Positions 1 through 10,457 of a stretch of DNA of 64,000 nt are shown here, piece by piece. The stretch is from positions 124,001-188,000 of the forward strand of contig WOAB01000126.1 in assembly GCA_027886185.1 (NCBI GenBank). The letters run 5' to 3'. The notes below the pieces were generated by a model. The model saw only the letters and a list, made by a program, of their open reading frames with translations, was not told the DNA's origin and made no database searches. The number at the start of each line of letters is the position of its first letter. Positions within the stretch are counted from its first letter, which is position 1. The translations under genes and the position numbers were made by a program. The DNA comes from Rheum nobile (lineage: Eukaryota; Streptophyta; Magnoliopsida; Caryophyllales; Polygonaceae).

Positions 1-280
1 CAAGAATAGAGGAGTCACATGCATGGGATAAGATTCAAAATACTCTAGCAAGGAAGCATGAAGGGTGGCCAGCCATGGAGGTAAGTTTGAGGGCTGAGGG
101 TGATGGGAGGCAGCGGCAAGGTGGTGGGTGGCGGCGGCGTGGTGGTCGGCGGCGGCGGCAAGGCGGCGAAGGGGATTTATTTGGCTTTTTGCGGCACTTT
201 TTGGAGGGGATGAATAATAAACCTTAACAAGCATAAAAAGAGTAAAATTTAGATAAGAAAAAGCACTTAACTTGGCCGTT
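1..280. other. Unassigned GGC-rich leader-like sequence
   Basis: No supported gene. Positions 100-175 are rich in GGC/GGT triplets, which is low complexity. The remainder is AT-rich. The stretch lies on the internal side of a minus-strand primer-binding site at 281-294, so it may be the start of the untranslated leader of a retrotransposon extending leftward out of the window. That is inference from one short motif. Confidence 0.3.
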
Positions 281-294
281 GAGCTCTGATACCA
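281..294 (-). other. Primer-binding site, minus-strand LTR retrotransposon
   Basis: Read on the minus strand this is TGGTATCAGAGCTC, which matches the 3' end complement of plant initiator tRNA-Met used to prime minus-strand DNA synthesis. Two to three bases further right on the plus strand (298) begins TGATGT, which on the minus strand is an LTR end ACATCA. A 2-3 base spacer between LTR end and PBS is usual. The LTR would therefore run rightward from 298. Confidence 0.6.
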
Positions 295-297
295 ATT

Positions 298-1259
298 GAT
301 GTAAAACAATGAGGTTGAAGTAGGCTTAAGCTTCTTCTCTGCCACCGGCTGGCTGGGGACTGTACTTGGGGTCTCGTTGAAGGTTGGTTGAGGGAGAAAG
401 CAAGAGGGAACCTCCTTTGGGCTGCTGAGATGGACAATGGCCAGCCGAGGGGAGCAAGGGCCAAGGGGAACCTCTAGAGGAGGTTCCTTGGCTGGTTTCT
501 TTGAGAAGCAAGATCAAGAGAACATTTGTGAGTATGGAATGCGTGACATTGAGAGAAAGAGAGGATAATGAGAAAGCTTGAGTTGATAGATAAATTGGAA
601 GGCTTAGGGAGGTATTCCTCAACCCAAGCTTAGAAATCCAATTCTAAAATCTTCAACTAGTTACAAATGAACAACAAATGAAGCTTAAATACTTAGGGCA
701 TTTCAACAAACAAGGTGTATGCCTCTAATGGGCCTTGAGTTGAAGCCCATGTGCAAATGGCTCTTTACACTTAATAAGGCAAGTCTAATAACATAATGTA
801 AATGACTAAAAAGGGAAAGGGGATAAGATCCTTGGAAAGGCTCAGATAGTTGCGGCCGCTAGGCCAGCCATGGGGCGCGCACCTATGAGTGTCATGGGGC
901 TGATGCGCGCCCGGTGCCATCTTGATCTTCATGTGTGGACATGGTCACCAAAGTGACTAGGAGCGGTTGCGGTGGCTTGGCGAGGACAATGCTTGGCCAC
1001 CATGGAGTCGAGGTGAGCGGCGGCCAGCGAAGTGATGGCATTGATGGAGGTTGGCATCCATCACTTGATATGGTGAATATCATATTGTTAGATAAGGCAA
1101 TATCCATCCAATTCCATGATAAGACACTGATTTGGAATGATCTACTCTAAAACTAAAGCAATAATCAAACATGTAAATTCTTTTCCATAATATTGAATTT
1201 CCTACTAGGACGAATTTGAAGATCTGTAACCCAATTCAATAACTGATAATGTTCAATAA
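298..1259 (-). repeat. Putative minus-strand LTR, right boundary unresolved
   Basis: The segment starts at the LTR end inferred from the adjacent minus-strand PBS. I could not find a convincing matching terminus on the right, so the end is arbitrary. Short ORFs here (for example 326-622 minus, 935-1150 plus) overlap each other on opposite strands, lack recognisable motifs and are not supported as genes. Confidence 0.3.
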
Positions 1260-1285
1260 TCAACAAGTGGTAACGCAATTTCCTA

Positions 1286-1640
1286 CTCGCGACTTCTCCC
1301 TCGGCTTCCTCACGTGAGATGCCGAGACACTTGTGAAACCTCTAGATCCAAGCGGTGGCGTGGTGTCTTCTTGGTCTAGGTTTGCTCTCGAAGGTAAACA
1401 TGACTCATCTAAGGCCAAGGACGCATCAAATGTGTTCCACACTAGATGTTTTGTCTAAACAGCCTCCCTGAGTGTCATCATCGACGTGGCTTGTGTTGCA
1501 ACATTGTGAATAAGAAGGTGGTCAAGCACCTTCACATACTGAGGAGCCTCCACTCTCAGCCGTATGGTCCATAGTGGATATCTGAGGGTAATCCCTCAGC
1601 CATATGGTCTACAGTAGACATCCTTCATAACGTTAAAGGC
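1286..1640 (+). repeat. Rearranged gypsy fragment: LTR end fused to protease piece
   Basis: Positions 1286-1430 closely resemble 1643-1781, the LTR end of element E; both end in GGCCAAGGACGCATCAA. The first copy is followed not by a PBS but by a degenerate gypsy protease segment (about 1434-1545), recognisable by a TRCFV-stop-TASLS stretch and, in another frame, CCNIVNKKVVKHL, which parallels E's own protease at 4490-4590. A short internal duplication follows: CAGCCGTATGGTCCATAGTGGATATC near 1558 and its variant near 1596. The whole looks like a scrambled piece of an E-family copy. Confidence 0.5.
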
Positions 1641-1642
1641 TC

Positions 1643-1781
1643 GCGACTTATTCCTCGCTTCCTCACGTGAGACTCCGAGACACTTGTGAAACCACAAGAT
1701 CCAAGGGGTGGCATGGTGTCTTCTCGGTCTAGATTTGCTCTCAAAGGCGAACTTGAGTCATCTTAGGCCAAGGACGCATCA
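1643..1781 (+). repeat. 3' end of the 5' LTR of element E
   Basis: It ends in GCATCA at 1781, followed after two bases by a degenerate PBS. The same ending (GCATCA-AC-PBS) is seen in element B at 35731-35750, which ties E and B to one family. Only the last about 140 bp can be delimited; the LTR start is not resolved because the sequence to the left is rearranged. Confidence 0.55.
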
Positions 1782-1783
1782 AC

Positions 1784-1795
1784 TGGTTTCAGAGC
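1784..1795 (+). other. Primer-binding site of element E, one mismatch
   Basis: It reads TGGTTTCAGAGC, one base away from the TGGTATCAGAGC seen at four other LTR ends in this window. It sits two bases after the LTR end. The mismatch is consistent with an old, immobile copy. Confidence 0.6.
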
Positions 1796-2638
1796 GCTAG
1801 CGATCGAGTAAGTCATCTTATCCTCTAACATCTTAAGTTTCACTGAAAAACTTCATCTTTCCATTCCGCTAACAGTATCACCCATAGCTTCCGCCATCTT
1901 CACCATTCTTCCAATAGGAAATCCATCATAACTAGTTGCTCCACGGCCGAAACAACCTCCTAAACATTAGCAACTGATCGGCTCTATCAAAGCAAGTCTT
2001 TGACCGATTAAAAAATCAATTTCTTTTCTTTAACCGATCCCTACAATATCGCAATAATTAGAAAGTTTCCTTGTTTTCCGGTTTTCTTGGTAGTTGTTGC
2101 TTGATTGTCAAAATTTATGGATTAGTGAGTGGAGCATATCTTGTTGATTTTTTACTAGTTTGTTACCTAAATTGTCTCTCCTTATCTTTACGCATCCCAT
2201 TGATTGCACTTCATTCTCATATTATATAAATCTTGGCCAATTCACATCTCTAAAAATAAAGACGAGTCATATATTAAAAAAAAGTAAAACCAAAGGCTAA
2301 GGGTAATACCCATTCACCATCGGCCAAGGTCCACTACGCCTACCCCTCCATCGTCTAGGGTAACCTACAAAGGATTTAACTTGAAGTTGCATGATACTTA
2401 TTTAATAATCTTGCATATCAATCTTGAACTTGCTTGTTTAATTCGTGTGTTACTTCCTTATTATTGCTTTATTGTGACCTTATGCTTGCCTTACCCGCCC
2501 TCACGGCCAAGCCAAATTAGTTGACCTTGAGTGTAACTTGTTTTGCTTTAGTCAAGGTTGAGTCTACTTGTTGCTTGTGTCTTTGCATCCACTTGTCCTT
2601 CTTGATCCTCGCGCATGTCTCATATTGAAATAGGTACC
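1796..2638 (+). other. Untranslated leader of element E
   Basis: About 840 bp between PBS and the gag start, without a supported ORF. It is AT-rich and has frequent stops in all frames, as expected for a plant gypsy leader. Confidence 0.5.
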
Positions 2639-4340
2639 ATGTCAACCGAACAACCTACCAACCTAGATAAGGACCCTCCATAAGCGCTCACGGCTGAGCA
2701 ACAAAAGGATGCCAAAATTGCGGATCTTCGGCATTAGATGGCTGAATTACAAAGCCAAAGACAACAAAATGTGATGCCCTAACTCCACATCACTCCCTAC
2801 ATCCACCAACAAGCCAACGAGGCTAGTGCCCTAGTCAAGAGCCTTGACAAAGGCAAAGGGCCATTGCCTTCCTCTTCTCAACATGCCACATAACAACAAC
2901 CACAACTCTGATGGCTCAATTCGGGGATCGAGAGTGGTCATGGTTGTGTGTCCTCGTAGGACAGCTACGTGCCCCGGCCCATGCCCTATGATGAAGAGAC
3001 CGACGCTGAGGATAAGATTATGAGGAAGATCTCTCTCACTATGGGACACCCGAGTCCTCTGAGTCTGTCGTGGCTCCTCGCGCCGCCCGCAGTGCTACAG
3101 GTGCGATGGCAACGGCCATTCCCGCACCGAGTGCCACACCGTGTAACAACCAGTCCCCTTCCATCTTGACTCCGCCCGCGCACGTCAACGTCCGTCCATG
3201 GATGGCTATGGCTCCGCTCACCACGGGCATCGATCCGACTATGACAGTTACTTGGAGTTTGACGACGACGGATTCGATCTAAAAGAGGCCACTACCCTTT
3301 GCCCATGTCATCCTCCTATTGTTGACCCCATTGAGCACCACTAGGTCCCTGAGGGCTACATTCCACCGCCACCTGGCACCGGCTCTCATGACTTTGAGCG
3401 CCATGGTTTGGGGAGGCAAGAGCGTCGTCACCATCGCGCCTACAACAACGATGATGGCTATGACAGGCATGAGCGTCGGGAGCTTCAACACTAATGCCAG
3501 CATGAGCGACGACACCAACGACCCCATGGCCATGACGAGTACGAGGCACGGTGCCCAACGACGCCACCCACCCAAAGACGAGACATCAAGGTAAAAATTG
3601 ACTCTTTTGCAGGTGACTATGATGCCTCGAAATTTTAGGAGTGGAAGTAGACCACGGAGTATGTCCTTAGCCGTTGCCACTATGAAGAACATGAGAATGT
3701 GGAAATTGCCACCTTGCACTTTACCGACTCCGCGCGCTCGTGGTGGCACCGGCTCAAGGAAGGAAGGTTTCGTGAAGGACGGCTACACGTGACTACAAGG
3801 GACAATTGGTCTATGTCATGACCAAGAAGTATATCCCGGAGGACTATAGGGATCAAATGAGGCATAAAATTACTCTAGCTCACCAAGGCACCAAAACGGC
3901 ATCAGTGCTTCCACCTCCGCCCTTAGGACCAATTTTTTAGTGGCCGCAACGTCTTTATCTGAGACCAACTCGAGGTGCTCCCATTAAAAGACCTCAACGC
4001 CTTGATGCATGCGGCCATGCAATTGCCAACTTCGTCATTCAAAAGTTATGAACCTCGCTCTAGTAATTCTTTACCTACTGATGTACGCTCATCTTCATAG
4101 GCTAGGATAGATTCCAACATTGGCGCTCAGACGGCTCCCGCAATAGTGGTGCCAGCACGCACAGCGGCTCCCGCAACCTCGGCCTAATGCTTGGATTGAA
4201 CAAGGGACCAAGTGTGCTTCAAATGCGGAGGCCGAGGCCACATGCAAAGAGATTTCCCGAACCAAAAGAAGGTGCTTTTCTCTCAAACATCCGGCAATGA
4301 GTCATACAAAGACGAGGCCCAAGATGAGCTAGAGCCACAC
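2639..4340 (+). pseudogene. gag: Gag pseudogene of element E
   Basis: Gag forms the virus-like particle and its C-terminal zinc knuckle binds RNA. The first ATG (2639) opens MSTEQPTNLDKDPP, then a stop. Recognisable remnants are a capsid segment near 3700-3760 containing a DSARSWWHRLKEG motif, and a nucleocapsid knuckle near 4208-4258 reading VCFKCGGRGHMQRDF, where the last cysteine of the CX2CX4HX4C pattern has become phenylalanine. Frameshifts and stops are numerous. GC-rich overlapping ORFs on both strands at 2970-3750 are by-products of this decayed gag and not separate genes. Confidence 0.65.
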
Positions 4341-4459
4341 TTGTAAGTTAACTAACAAGAAGAAAAGGATGCGTACACTTGCGCGCCCATGGACCTCTGG
4401 GCGGGCACTCCCCTTAGCCTCATCATAAGGCAGGTGTTCATGCTTAAAGAAGGAAATTT

Positions 4460-4860
4460 GTTGGACCAAAGAGAGAATTTATTTCATACACGATGCTTGG
4501 TCCAAACGGCTTCTTTAAGTTTCATTATAGTAGGAGTTGTTGCAACATCATCAACGAGAAGGTGGTGAAGCACTTCAATCTCGCCACAACTCCACATTAC
4601 AACCGTATGGGCTCTAATGGATTTCTGAGAGCAATGGCGGCGTTGTCACCCGGCAATGTGATATTTCTTTTAGCATGGGAAATTACAAGGATTCGGTTTT
4701 GTGTGATGTAATTTGTATGTATGCTACACATTTATTGCTTTGCACCTTTGGCAATTTGATCGGTGTGCTCTCTACGACGGGTTTTTCAATACTTTTTTGT
4801 TCAACTACAACGACAAGAGAGTGACCTTATTACCAATGACGCCCCATGAGATTTTGCAGG
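4460..4860 (+). pseudogene. Aspartic protease pseudogene of element E
   Basis: The retropepsin domain normally matures the polyprotein. The start is marked by RENLFHTRCLVQ (about 4470-4505), the same phrase that opens the protease of element A. NIINEKVVKHFNLATTPH follows in a shifted frame at about 4540-4600, and the domain ends with LLPMTPHEILQD just before 4863. The active-site D-G-G stretch is disrupted by a frameshift (4510-4540) and the segment has internal losses. Confidence 0.65.
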
Positions 4861-4865
4861 ATTAA

Positions 4866-5282
4866 ATGGAGTTAAACCACCAGAAGGAACTCGACGCTGC
4901 CACAACCTCTGCTGCAGCACGCGATACCAATGCCATAGGTGCTACCCACAGCGGCACCACAACATCCAAGCGCCCCACCCCTGTCATTGATGCCAACACC
5001 AAGAACAAAGTACAAGGCTCCGACACTCCAGCCCGAGGCGCCAGCGGCGCCAACCAAGCAAGCGTCCGAGACACCGACGCCATCCAAGCCAAGGTTGTGC
5101 CTGGCACAGCTCCCAGCGCGCATGTCACCGCGGCGCCACATCTCCACGGACGCTGCGAAAACCGACTCTTTCTGGCTGGCCACCGGGACTTGACTCTCAC
5201 CATTCAGGGAAGATCTCCTTGCTTGCTCCTAAATTTTGTATTTATTCTGAGCAAAAGAACGTTATTCTCCAGTCTTATGTGA
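4866..5282 (+). pseudogene. Protease-RT linker ORF of element E
   Basis: A 138-codon open frame starting MELNHQKELDAATTSA, right after the protease end phrase. It is Ala/Thr/Pro-rich and of low complexity, typical of the unstructured linker between protease and reverse transcriptase; element B has a comparable linker at 36460-36800. No domain is recognisable. It ends shortly before the RT start. I read it as part of the polyprotein and not a gene of its own. Confidence 0.45.
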
Positions 5283-5844
5283 CTTCTTTATTGAAGGACT
5301 TCAAGGATGCCATGCCGGATGATTTGCCTGAGGGCCTCCACCACTTCGTCAGATAGAGTACGAGATTGACCTCATTCTCGGCACCACCTTGCCCAATCGC
5401 ACGGCCTATCATGCCAGTCCCAAAGATACCAAGGAGTTGTAATGGCATGTCCAGGAGCTCATGGACCGAGGCTACATGAGGGAGTACCTTAGCCCTTGTG
5501 TTGTGCATGTGATGTTCGTTCTTTAAAACGATGGATCTTGAAGGACGTGCATCGACTGTTGCACCATCAACCAAATTACCATCAAATATCGACATCATAT
5601 CACGTGCCTTGATGACATGCTGGAAGAGTTGCATGGAGCCAACATATTCTCGAAGATTGATCTCAACAGTGGCTACCACCAGATTCTGATGAAATAAGCC
5701 GACGAGTAAAAGATGGCGTTTAAGACCAAGTACGATCTTTATGAGTGGCTTGTCATGCCATTCGGGCTGACCAACGCCCCTTTACATTCATGCGCTCCAT
5801 AAATCACATTTTGAGGCACTTTTTAGGGAAATTTGTTGTTGCAT
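5283..5844 (+). pseudogene. Reverse transcriptase pseudogene of E, 5' half
   Basis: RT copies the element's RNA into DNA. Visible pieces in shifting frames are DAMPDDLPEGL (about 5307-5340), LDDMLEELHGANIFSKIDL (about 5608-5664, containing the first catalytic aspartate), SGYHQILMK and YEWLVMPFGLTNAP. There are stops at 5443-5445 and 5696-5698 and at least two frameshifts. The frame reaches the residues just before the catalytic YxDD box, where a solo LTR has inserted after the target bases TGCAT (5840-5844). The domain resumes at 7100. Confidence 0.75.
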
Positions 5845-7099
5845 TGATAACTAACTTTCAGTCGTGCGCGCTATCAAAGTAATCCTAATATGCAACTAGA
5901 GTATAGCATGCAAGTAAGGAGTCGAACCCAAGGGAATCAACACGTCAATTTCTATGTAATTACTAATTTATCAACTTTAAAGAACAAATGGGGGGGTTGG
6001 TTTTCTACTAAGACTACACAAATGAAATAACACCAAAATCAAGCTTAAGAAAATAAGAAGAAAGGGAGTTTCACCTAGCAAGTTTCCACACAGAAGTTAA
6101 CCAAGTTGATCATTGATTCCTCTCATGTTCATATTCACCCTTTTGATTTGTTCCTCTTCTGATCTTATTTATATTAACAAGCCAACCGATCCTGCTAACA
6201 CTTACTAATTGATAATCCTAGAAAACCTCCTAGGTTTGGCTCAATCAACAGCATGAAGTGTAAGATGTATGGATTGCATGCAAAAACTCAACAATGCAAG
6301 TACGCCATGCAAATCAATTTCCTTTTCACAATTGAATTCAATTTACCAATTTCATGCAATTGTGATCGCTACAAGTGATTAGGGATTCCACCGTCTATCC
6401 CAATTCTAGCACTTAGATTACTATAGATTTAAACCAGGAGATCAATCTAGTCAAAAATATAGAAATTTGAAATATGCTCAAGGAAATTAATATCAAATCC
6501 AACAAGGGATGAACAAGAGAAATGAACCTTACAACCGAGTTAACTTTGTGCTTCCACGCTAGGCAAAAAAGGAAATTAGTTCTGGTTCATATTCTTCACA
6601 CACAATTCAAATCCAAAAGAGACAAGAAAAACTAAGTGTTTTTGTGAGAGAAAAGAAAGGGAAAATTAAGGTAAGAGGCTAGGTCTGGACGAGCCTCAAA
6701 CCCTCATCCGAGCCCCATAAATACCTAGATTAATTAAACAAAATGAAACAGCCAAGCAGTTTGAGAAAATCGGAAGTTGTTCAGTTGCTTAGAAAACCGC
6801 GACCAACCGCGGGTGGTAGCGATCGCGGTTTGTGCTCCCCAAGGTTCTGCTGGAAATCTGTTAACCGCTGGTCGCCATTAGTCGCGTCAGCTCGCGGTTT
6901 TCTCTCCAGCAACTTCTGTCTTTTGATCACCAGCTCTCCTACATGGCTTCGGGCTCCGTCTGCAACTCGTAAGTGCTTCCAAAAACATCCACAATGCAGC
7001 TCCATACCTCAAACACCAACTTACCTCCAAAACCCCGCCAAAGTCTCCTATAAATGTGCTAATAATCCCTAACTATGCCATACAAAATACGGCGTATCA
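5845..7099. mobile_element. Solo LTR inside E reverse transcriptase, TSD TGCAT
   Basis: The insert begins TGATAACTAACTTTC and ends GGCGTATCA. Its ends are TG...CA with imperfect inverted termini (TGATAAC/GTATCA). It is flanked by a perfect 5-bp direct repeat TGCAT (5840-5844 and 7100-7104), and the RT frame continues across once insert and one TSD are discounted. Length 1,255 bp. No PBS, polypurine tract or protein domain is inside, so this is a solo LTR left by LTR-LTR recombination and not a full element. The family is not known to me. The ORF at 6743-7072 lies wholly within it and has no recognisable domain. Confidence 0.8.
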
Positions 7100-7577
7100 T
7101 GCATATTTCGATGAAATTTTGGTGTATTCTCGTAGCATAGAGGAGAATCTAGACCATCTTAGGCAAGTGTTAGAGTGCCTTAGGAGAGAGCAATTGTATG
7201 CCAACTTGGCAAAATGTTGATTCTGCTCTAACACTACCATTTTCTTAGGATTTGTAGTGTCCAAAAATAGTTTACGTGTGGAAGAGGAGAACGTCTGCGC
7301 CATTAGATAGTGGACTCTCCCTACCACCCCCACCATGGTTTTTTCATTTTTGGGGTTGACGGGCTTCTATCGGTGCTTTGTGCGTGACTTTAGCACAATC
7401 GCCGCCCCATTGCAAGCGCTCACCAAGAAGGGCGCTACGGTCGAGTGGCTTGACACTCACGAACCGGCCTTCCCAGCACTTAATGTCAGGCTATGCAATG
7501 TGCCACTACTCCAGCTCCACGACCTCACCAAGACTTTTGAGGTAGAGTGTGATGCTTCCAACTTTGGCATTGGAGTG
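6672..7577 (+). repeat. 906-bp tandem duplication, unit 1
   Basis: Unit 1 (6672-7577) and unit 2 (7578-8483) are direct head-to-tail copies differing by scattered substitutions. Each carries the last about 430 bp of the solo LTR followed by about 480 bp of E reverse transcriptase/RNase H. The junction is seen at 7577/7578, where RNase H sequence CATTGGAGTG runs straight into TAAGAGGCTAGG of the LTR. Duplication therefore happened after the solo LTR insertion. Confidence 0.9.
7100..7577 (+). pseudogene. E reverse transcriptase 3' half, duplicated copy
   Basis: The frame resumes after the solo LTR with AYFDEILVYSRS, the catalytic box. The usual YFDD is YFDE, so the second metal-binding aspartate is glutamate. 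Then come LRQVLECLRREQLYANLAKC, a stop, FLGFVVSK and the thumb segment FSFLGLTGFYRCFVRDFST, ending in the first RNase H motif FEVECDASNFGIG at the duplication boundary. A second stop lies near 7306. Confidence 0.8.
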
Positions 7578-8483
7578 TAAGAGGCTAGGTCTGGACGGGC
7601 CTCAAACCCTCATCCGAGCCCCATAAATACCTAGATTAATTAAACAAAACGAAACAGCCAAGCAGTTCGAGAAAATCGGAAGTTGTTCAGTCGCTTAGAA
7701 AACCGCGACCAACCGCGGGTGGTAGCGATCGCGGTTTGTGCTCCCCAAGGTTCTGCTGGAAATCTGTTAACCGCTGGTCGCCATTAGTCGCGTCAGCTCG
7801 CGGTTTTCTCTCCAGCAACTTCTGTCTTTTGATCACCAGCTCTCCTACATGGCTTCGGGCTCCGTCTTCAACTCGTAAGTGCTTCCAAAAACATCCACAA
7901 TGCAGCTCCGCACCTCAAACACCAACTTACCTCCAAAACCCCGCCAAAGTCTCCTATAAATGTGTTAATAATCCCTAACTACGCCATACAAAATACGGCG
8001 TATCATGCATATTTCGATGAAATTTTGGTGTATTCTCGTAGCATAGAGGAGAATCTAGACCATCTTAGGCAAGTGTTAGAGTGCCTTAGGAGAGAGCAAT
8101 TGTATGCCAACTTGGCAAAATGTTGATTCTGCTCTAACACTACCATTTTCTTAGGATTTGAAGTGTCCAAAGATGGTTTACGTGTGGACGAGGAGAACGT
8201 CTGCGCCATTAGAGAGTGGACTCTCCCTACCACCCCTACCATGGTTTTTTCATTTTTGGGGTTGACGGGCTTCTACCGGTGCTTTGTGTGTGACTTTAGC
8301 ACAATCGCCGCCCCATTGCAAGCGCTCACCAAGAAGGGCGCTATGGTCGAGTGGCTTGACACTCACGAAGCGGCCTTCCCAGCACTTAATGTCAGGCTAT
8401 GCAATGTGCCACTACTCGAGCTCCACGACCTCACCAAGACTTTTGAGGTAGAGTGTGATGCTTCCAACTTTGGCATTGGAGGT
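7578..8483 (+). repeat. 906-bp tandem duplication, unit 2
   Basis: Second copy of the unit starting at 6672. Its RT part is better preserved: where unit 1 has a stop (ATTAGATAGTGG near 7302), unit 2 keeps ATTAGAGAGTGG, and SKDGLRVDEENVC stays intact where unit 1 reads SKNSLRVEEENVC. E continues into RNase H without a break at the right edge of this unit. Confidence 0.9.
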
Positions 8484-8797
8484 GTCTTAATGCAAGAGCG
8501 TCGGCCAATCGCTTACTTTAGCGGGAGGCTCACCGGTGCTACACTAAACTACCCGACATATGAAAAGGAGTTCTACGCTCTAATTCAAGTGTTGAAGACT
8601 TGGCAGCATTACTTGTGGCCAAAAGAGTTCGTGATCCACTCCAATCACGTCGCGCTTGCTTATTTGAAGATCCAAGCCACACTAGGTCACCGCTATGCCC
8701 GATGGGTCGAGTTCATGGAGACCTTTCCGTACGTGGTGGTTCACAAGAAAGGTAAAGAGAATATGGTAGCCGACACCCTTTCTCGGAGGTATCTTAC
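8006..8797 (+). pseudogene. E reverse transcriptase 3' half and RNase H
   Basis: Same YFDE box and thumb region as the preceding copy, then a long open stretch from about 8163. RNase H motifs follow in order: CDASNFGIGGVLMQ (Asp), KEFYALIQVLKTW (Glu), HSNHVAL (usually HTDH, so the catalytic Asp is Asn) and VADTLSRR (Asp). RNase H would remove the RNA strand during replication. The domain ends near 8797 at SRRY, where the sequence jumps to the far end of integrase: the zinc-binding and catalytic parts are deleted. Confidence 0.8.
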
Positions 8798-9036
8798 AAC
8801 AGGTCTAGTCATTCAGCGACCAAGCTCACACCTTTTAAGGTTGTGTTTGGAAGGAACCCGCTCACGCCTCTGGATTTGACACCACACCTTTTGTGTGACT
8901 CGGAGAACCTCCAAGGAGCTAGGAGAGCAGAGATGGTCTAGGAGCTACACTGGCGACACAGAGCCAGCTCGAGTGCGGCGCACAACAATACAAGCGCCAA
9001 CACAACAAAGGTCGGCGCCACATGGTGTTTGTCCCG
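8798..9036 (+). pseudogene. Integrase C-terminal scrap of element E
   Basis: In a shifted frame: SSHSATKLTPFKVVFGRNPL, then LTPLDLTPH and further on NKGRRHMVFVP (about 9004-9036). These are the segments after the catalytic core of gypsy integrase. The normal continuation to the GDLVWVHLRKERF motif is absent; instead the sequence enters RT motif DDIMVYS at 9037. The D-D-E catalytic residues are all missing. Confidence 0.7.
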
Positions 9037-10444
9037 ATGACATTATGGTGTATAGTTGTAGATTAGAGGACCATGTAGACCACCTTAGACAGGTTTTAGA
9101 GTGCCTTAGGAACAAACAATTGTATGCCATTCTGGCAAAGTGTCGCTTCTGCTCTAACACAATCATTTTCCAAGGGCTTATTGTATGTAACGATGGACTA
9201 CACGTGGACGAGGAGAAGGTCCGCTCCATCAAGGAGTGGTCGCACCCCACGACCCCCATCATGGTTCGGTTGTTTCTGGTCTTAGGTGGCTTCTACAGGT
9301 GGTTTGTGCGCGACTTCATCATTGTTTGTGTTCCACTGCATGAGCTCACCAAGAAGGTCATCACCATTGACTGGAGAGACACTCATGAGGCTGCCTTCTA
9401 GTCCTTGAAAGACAAGCTCTACAATGCCCCTCTCCGCCAGCTCCCTGACTTCACCAAAACCTTCTAGGTGAAGTACGACGCCTCCAACCATTGCATTGGC
9501 TACGTCCTGCTGCAGGAACGATGCCCTGCATTATCTGTGGCCCAAGGAGTTCGTGATCCACTCGGATCATGAAGCACTTGATTATCTCAAGGGCCAAGAC
9601 ACTCTTGGTCGAAGCCATACTAGGTGTGTGGATTTCTTGGAGACCTTCCCCTATGTTGTCAAGTATGTGAAAGGTTAGGAGCATGTGGTAGTCGATGCCC
9701 TTTCTCGCGAGTACGTGCTCTTAACTCATCTTGATGCTAAGGTTCTACATTTTTCGTTGATTAAGGACTTATATGTTATTAATGATTTCTTTAAGTCCAT
9801 TTATGAAACATGCACATCTAGGGGTGACTTTGAGAGATATGTTGTGGATGGGGATACCTTTTTAGGTCTGGGAAAATTTGCATACCCCAATCTTGTATTA
9901 AGCACCTCTTTATCCGAGAGGAACATGAGGATCGTAGACAATTCGGTGTAACCAAAACCCTTTCCTCCCTCAAGAAACATTTCTATTGGCCCCACATGAC
10001 TAATTTGTCACAAGATTTTGTACGAGTTGTGTGACTTGCAACAAGGCCAAGGCTAGATCGAGTACTCAAGGATTGTACACTCCCTTACCCATACCCGTAG
10101 CACCCTAGAAAGACCTTTCTATGGATTTTGTGACGGGGTTGCCTACTTCTAAGAAGGGGAGAGACTCGATCCTTGTGGTTGTTGATAGGTTGTCCAAGAT
10201 CGCCCACTTTATCCCTTGTAGGATGACTAACAATGCTTCAGACATAGCTACCTTATTTTTTGAGCATGTGGTTAAGCTTCATGGGATCCCACGTACCATT
10301 GTGAGTGTTCGGGACATCAAGTTTGTGAGCTATTTTTGGAACATCCTTTGGGGAAATCTAGGCACCGACCTCCTATTTAGTACGAGCTACCATCCCCAGA
10401 CCCATGGCCAAACCGAGGTGACCAACCACACATTAGGCACACCG
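9037..10444 (+). pseudogene. Gypsy fragment F: RT end, RNase H, integrase
   Basis: Begins inside the RT catalytic box (DDIMVYS) and runs through LRQVLECLRNKQLYAILAKC, FYRWFVRDF and the RNase H first motif (KYDASNHCIGYVL). After a deletion near 9515 it continues with HYLWPKEFVIHSDHEALDYL and VDALSREYVL. Integrase follows: HFYW-like zinc region near 9980 in a shifted frame, then MDFVTGLPTSKKGRDSI (10121) with the first catalytic Asp, IVSVRDIKFVSYFW where the second catalytic Asp is Val, and HPQTHGQTEV with the Glu. Stops at 9399-9401, 9466-9468 and 9676-9678. The domain is cut at 10444 by CACTA-1. Confidence 0.8.
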
Positions 10445-10457
10445 CACTAGTGGAAAA

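Larger units (their letters stand above)
1643..9037 (+). mobile_element. Ty3/gypsy retrotransposon E, decayed and interrupted
   Basis: The order visible on the plus strand is LTR end (to 1781), PBS, leader, gag with zinc knuckle, protease, reverse transcriptase, RNase H and a scrap of integrase. This gag-PR-RT-RH-IN order defines Ty3/gypsy rather than copia. The element is broken by a solo LTR at 5845-7099, a 906-bp tandem duplication (6672-8483), a deletion that removes most of integrase near 8797, and many stops and frameshifts. It joins the RT region of another family member (F) at 9037-9042. It cannot encode functional proteins. Confidence 0.8.

Noticed and set aside
2970..3750. Several overlapping GC-rich ORFs on both strands
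   Set aside because: Overlapping shadows of a decayed gag; no independent motifs.
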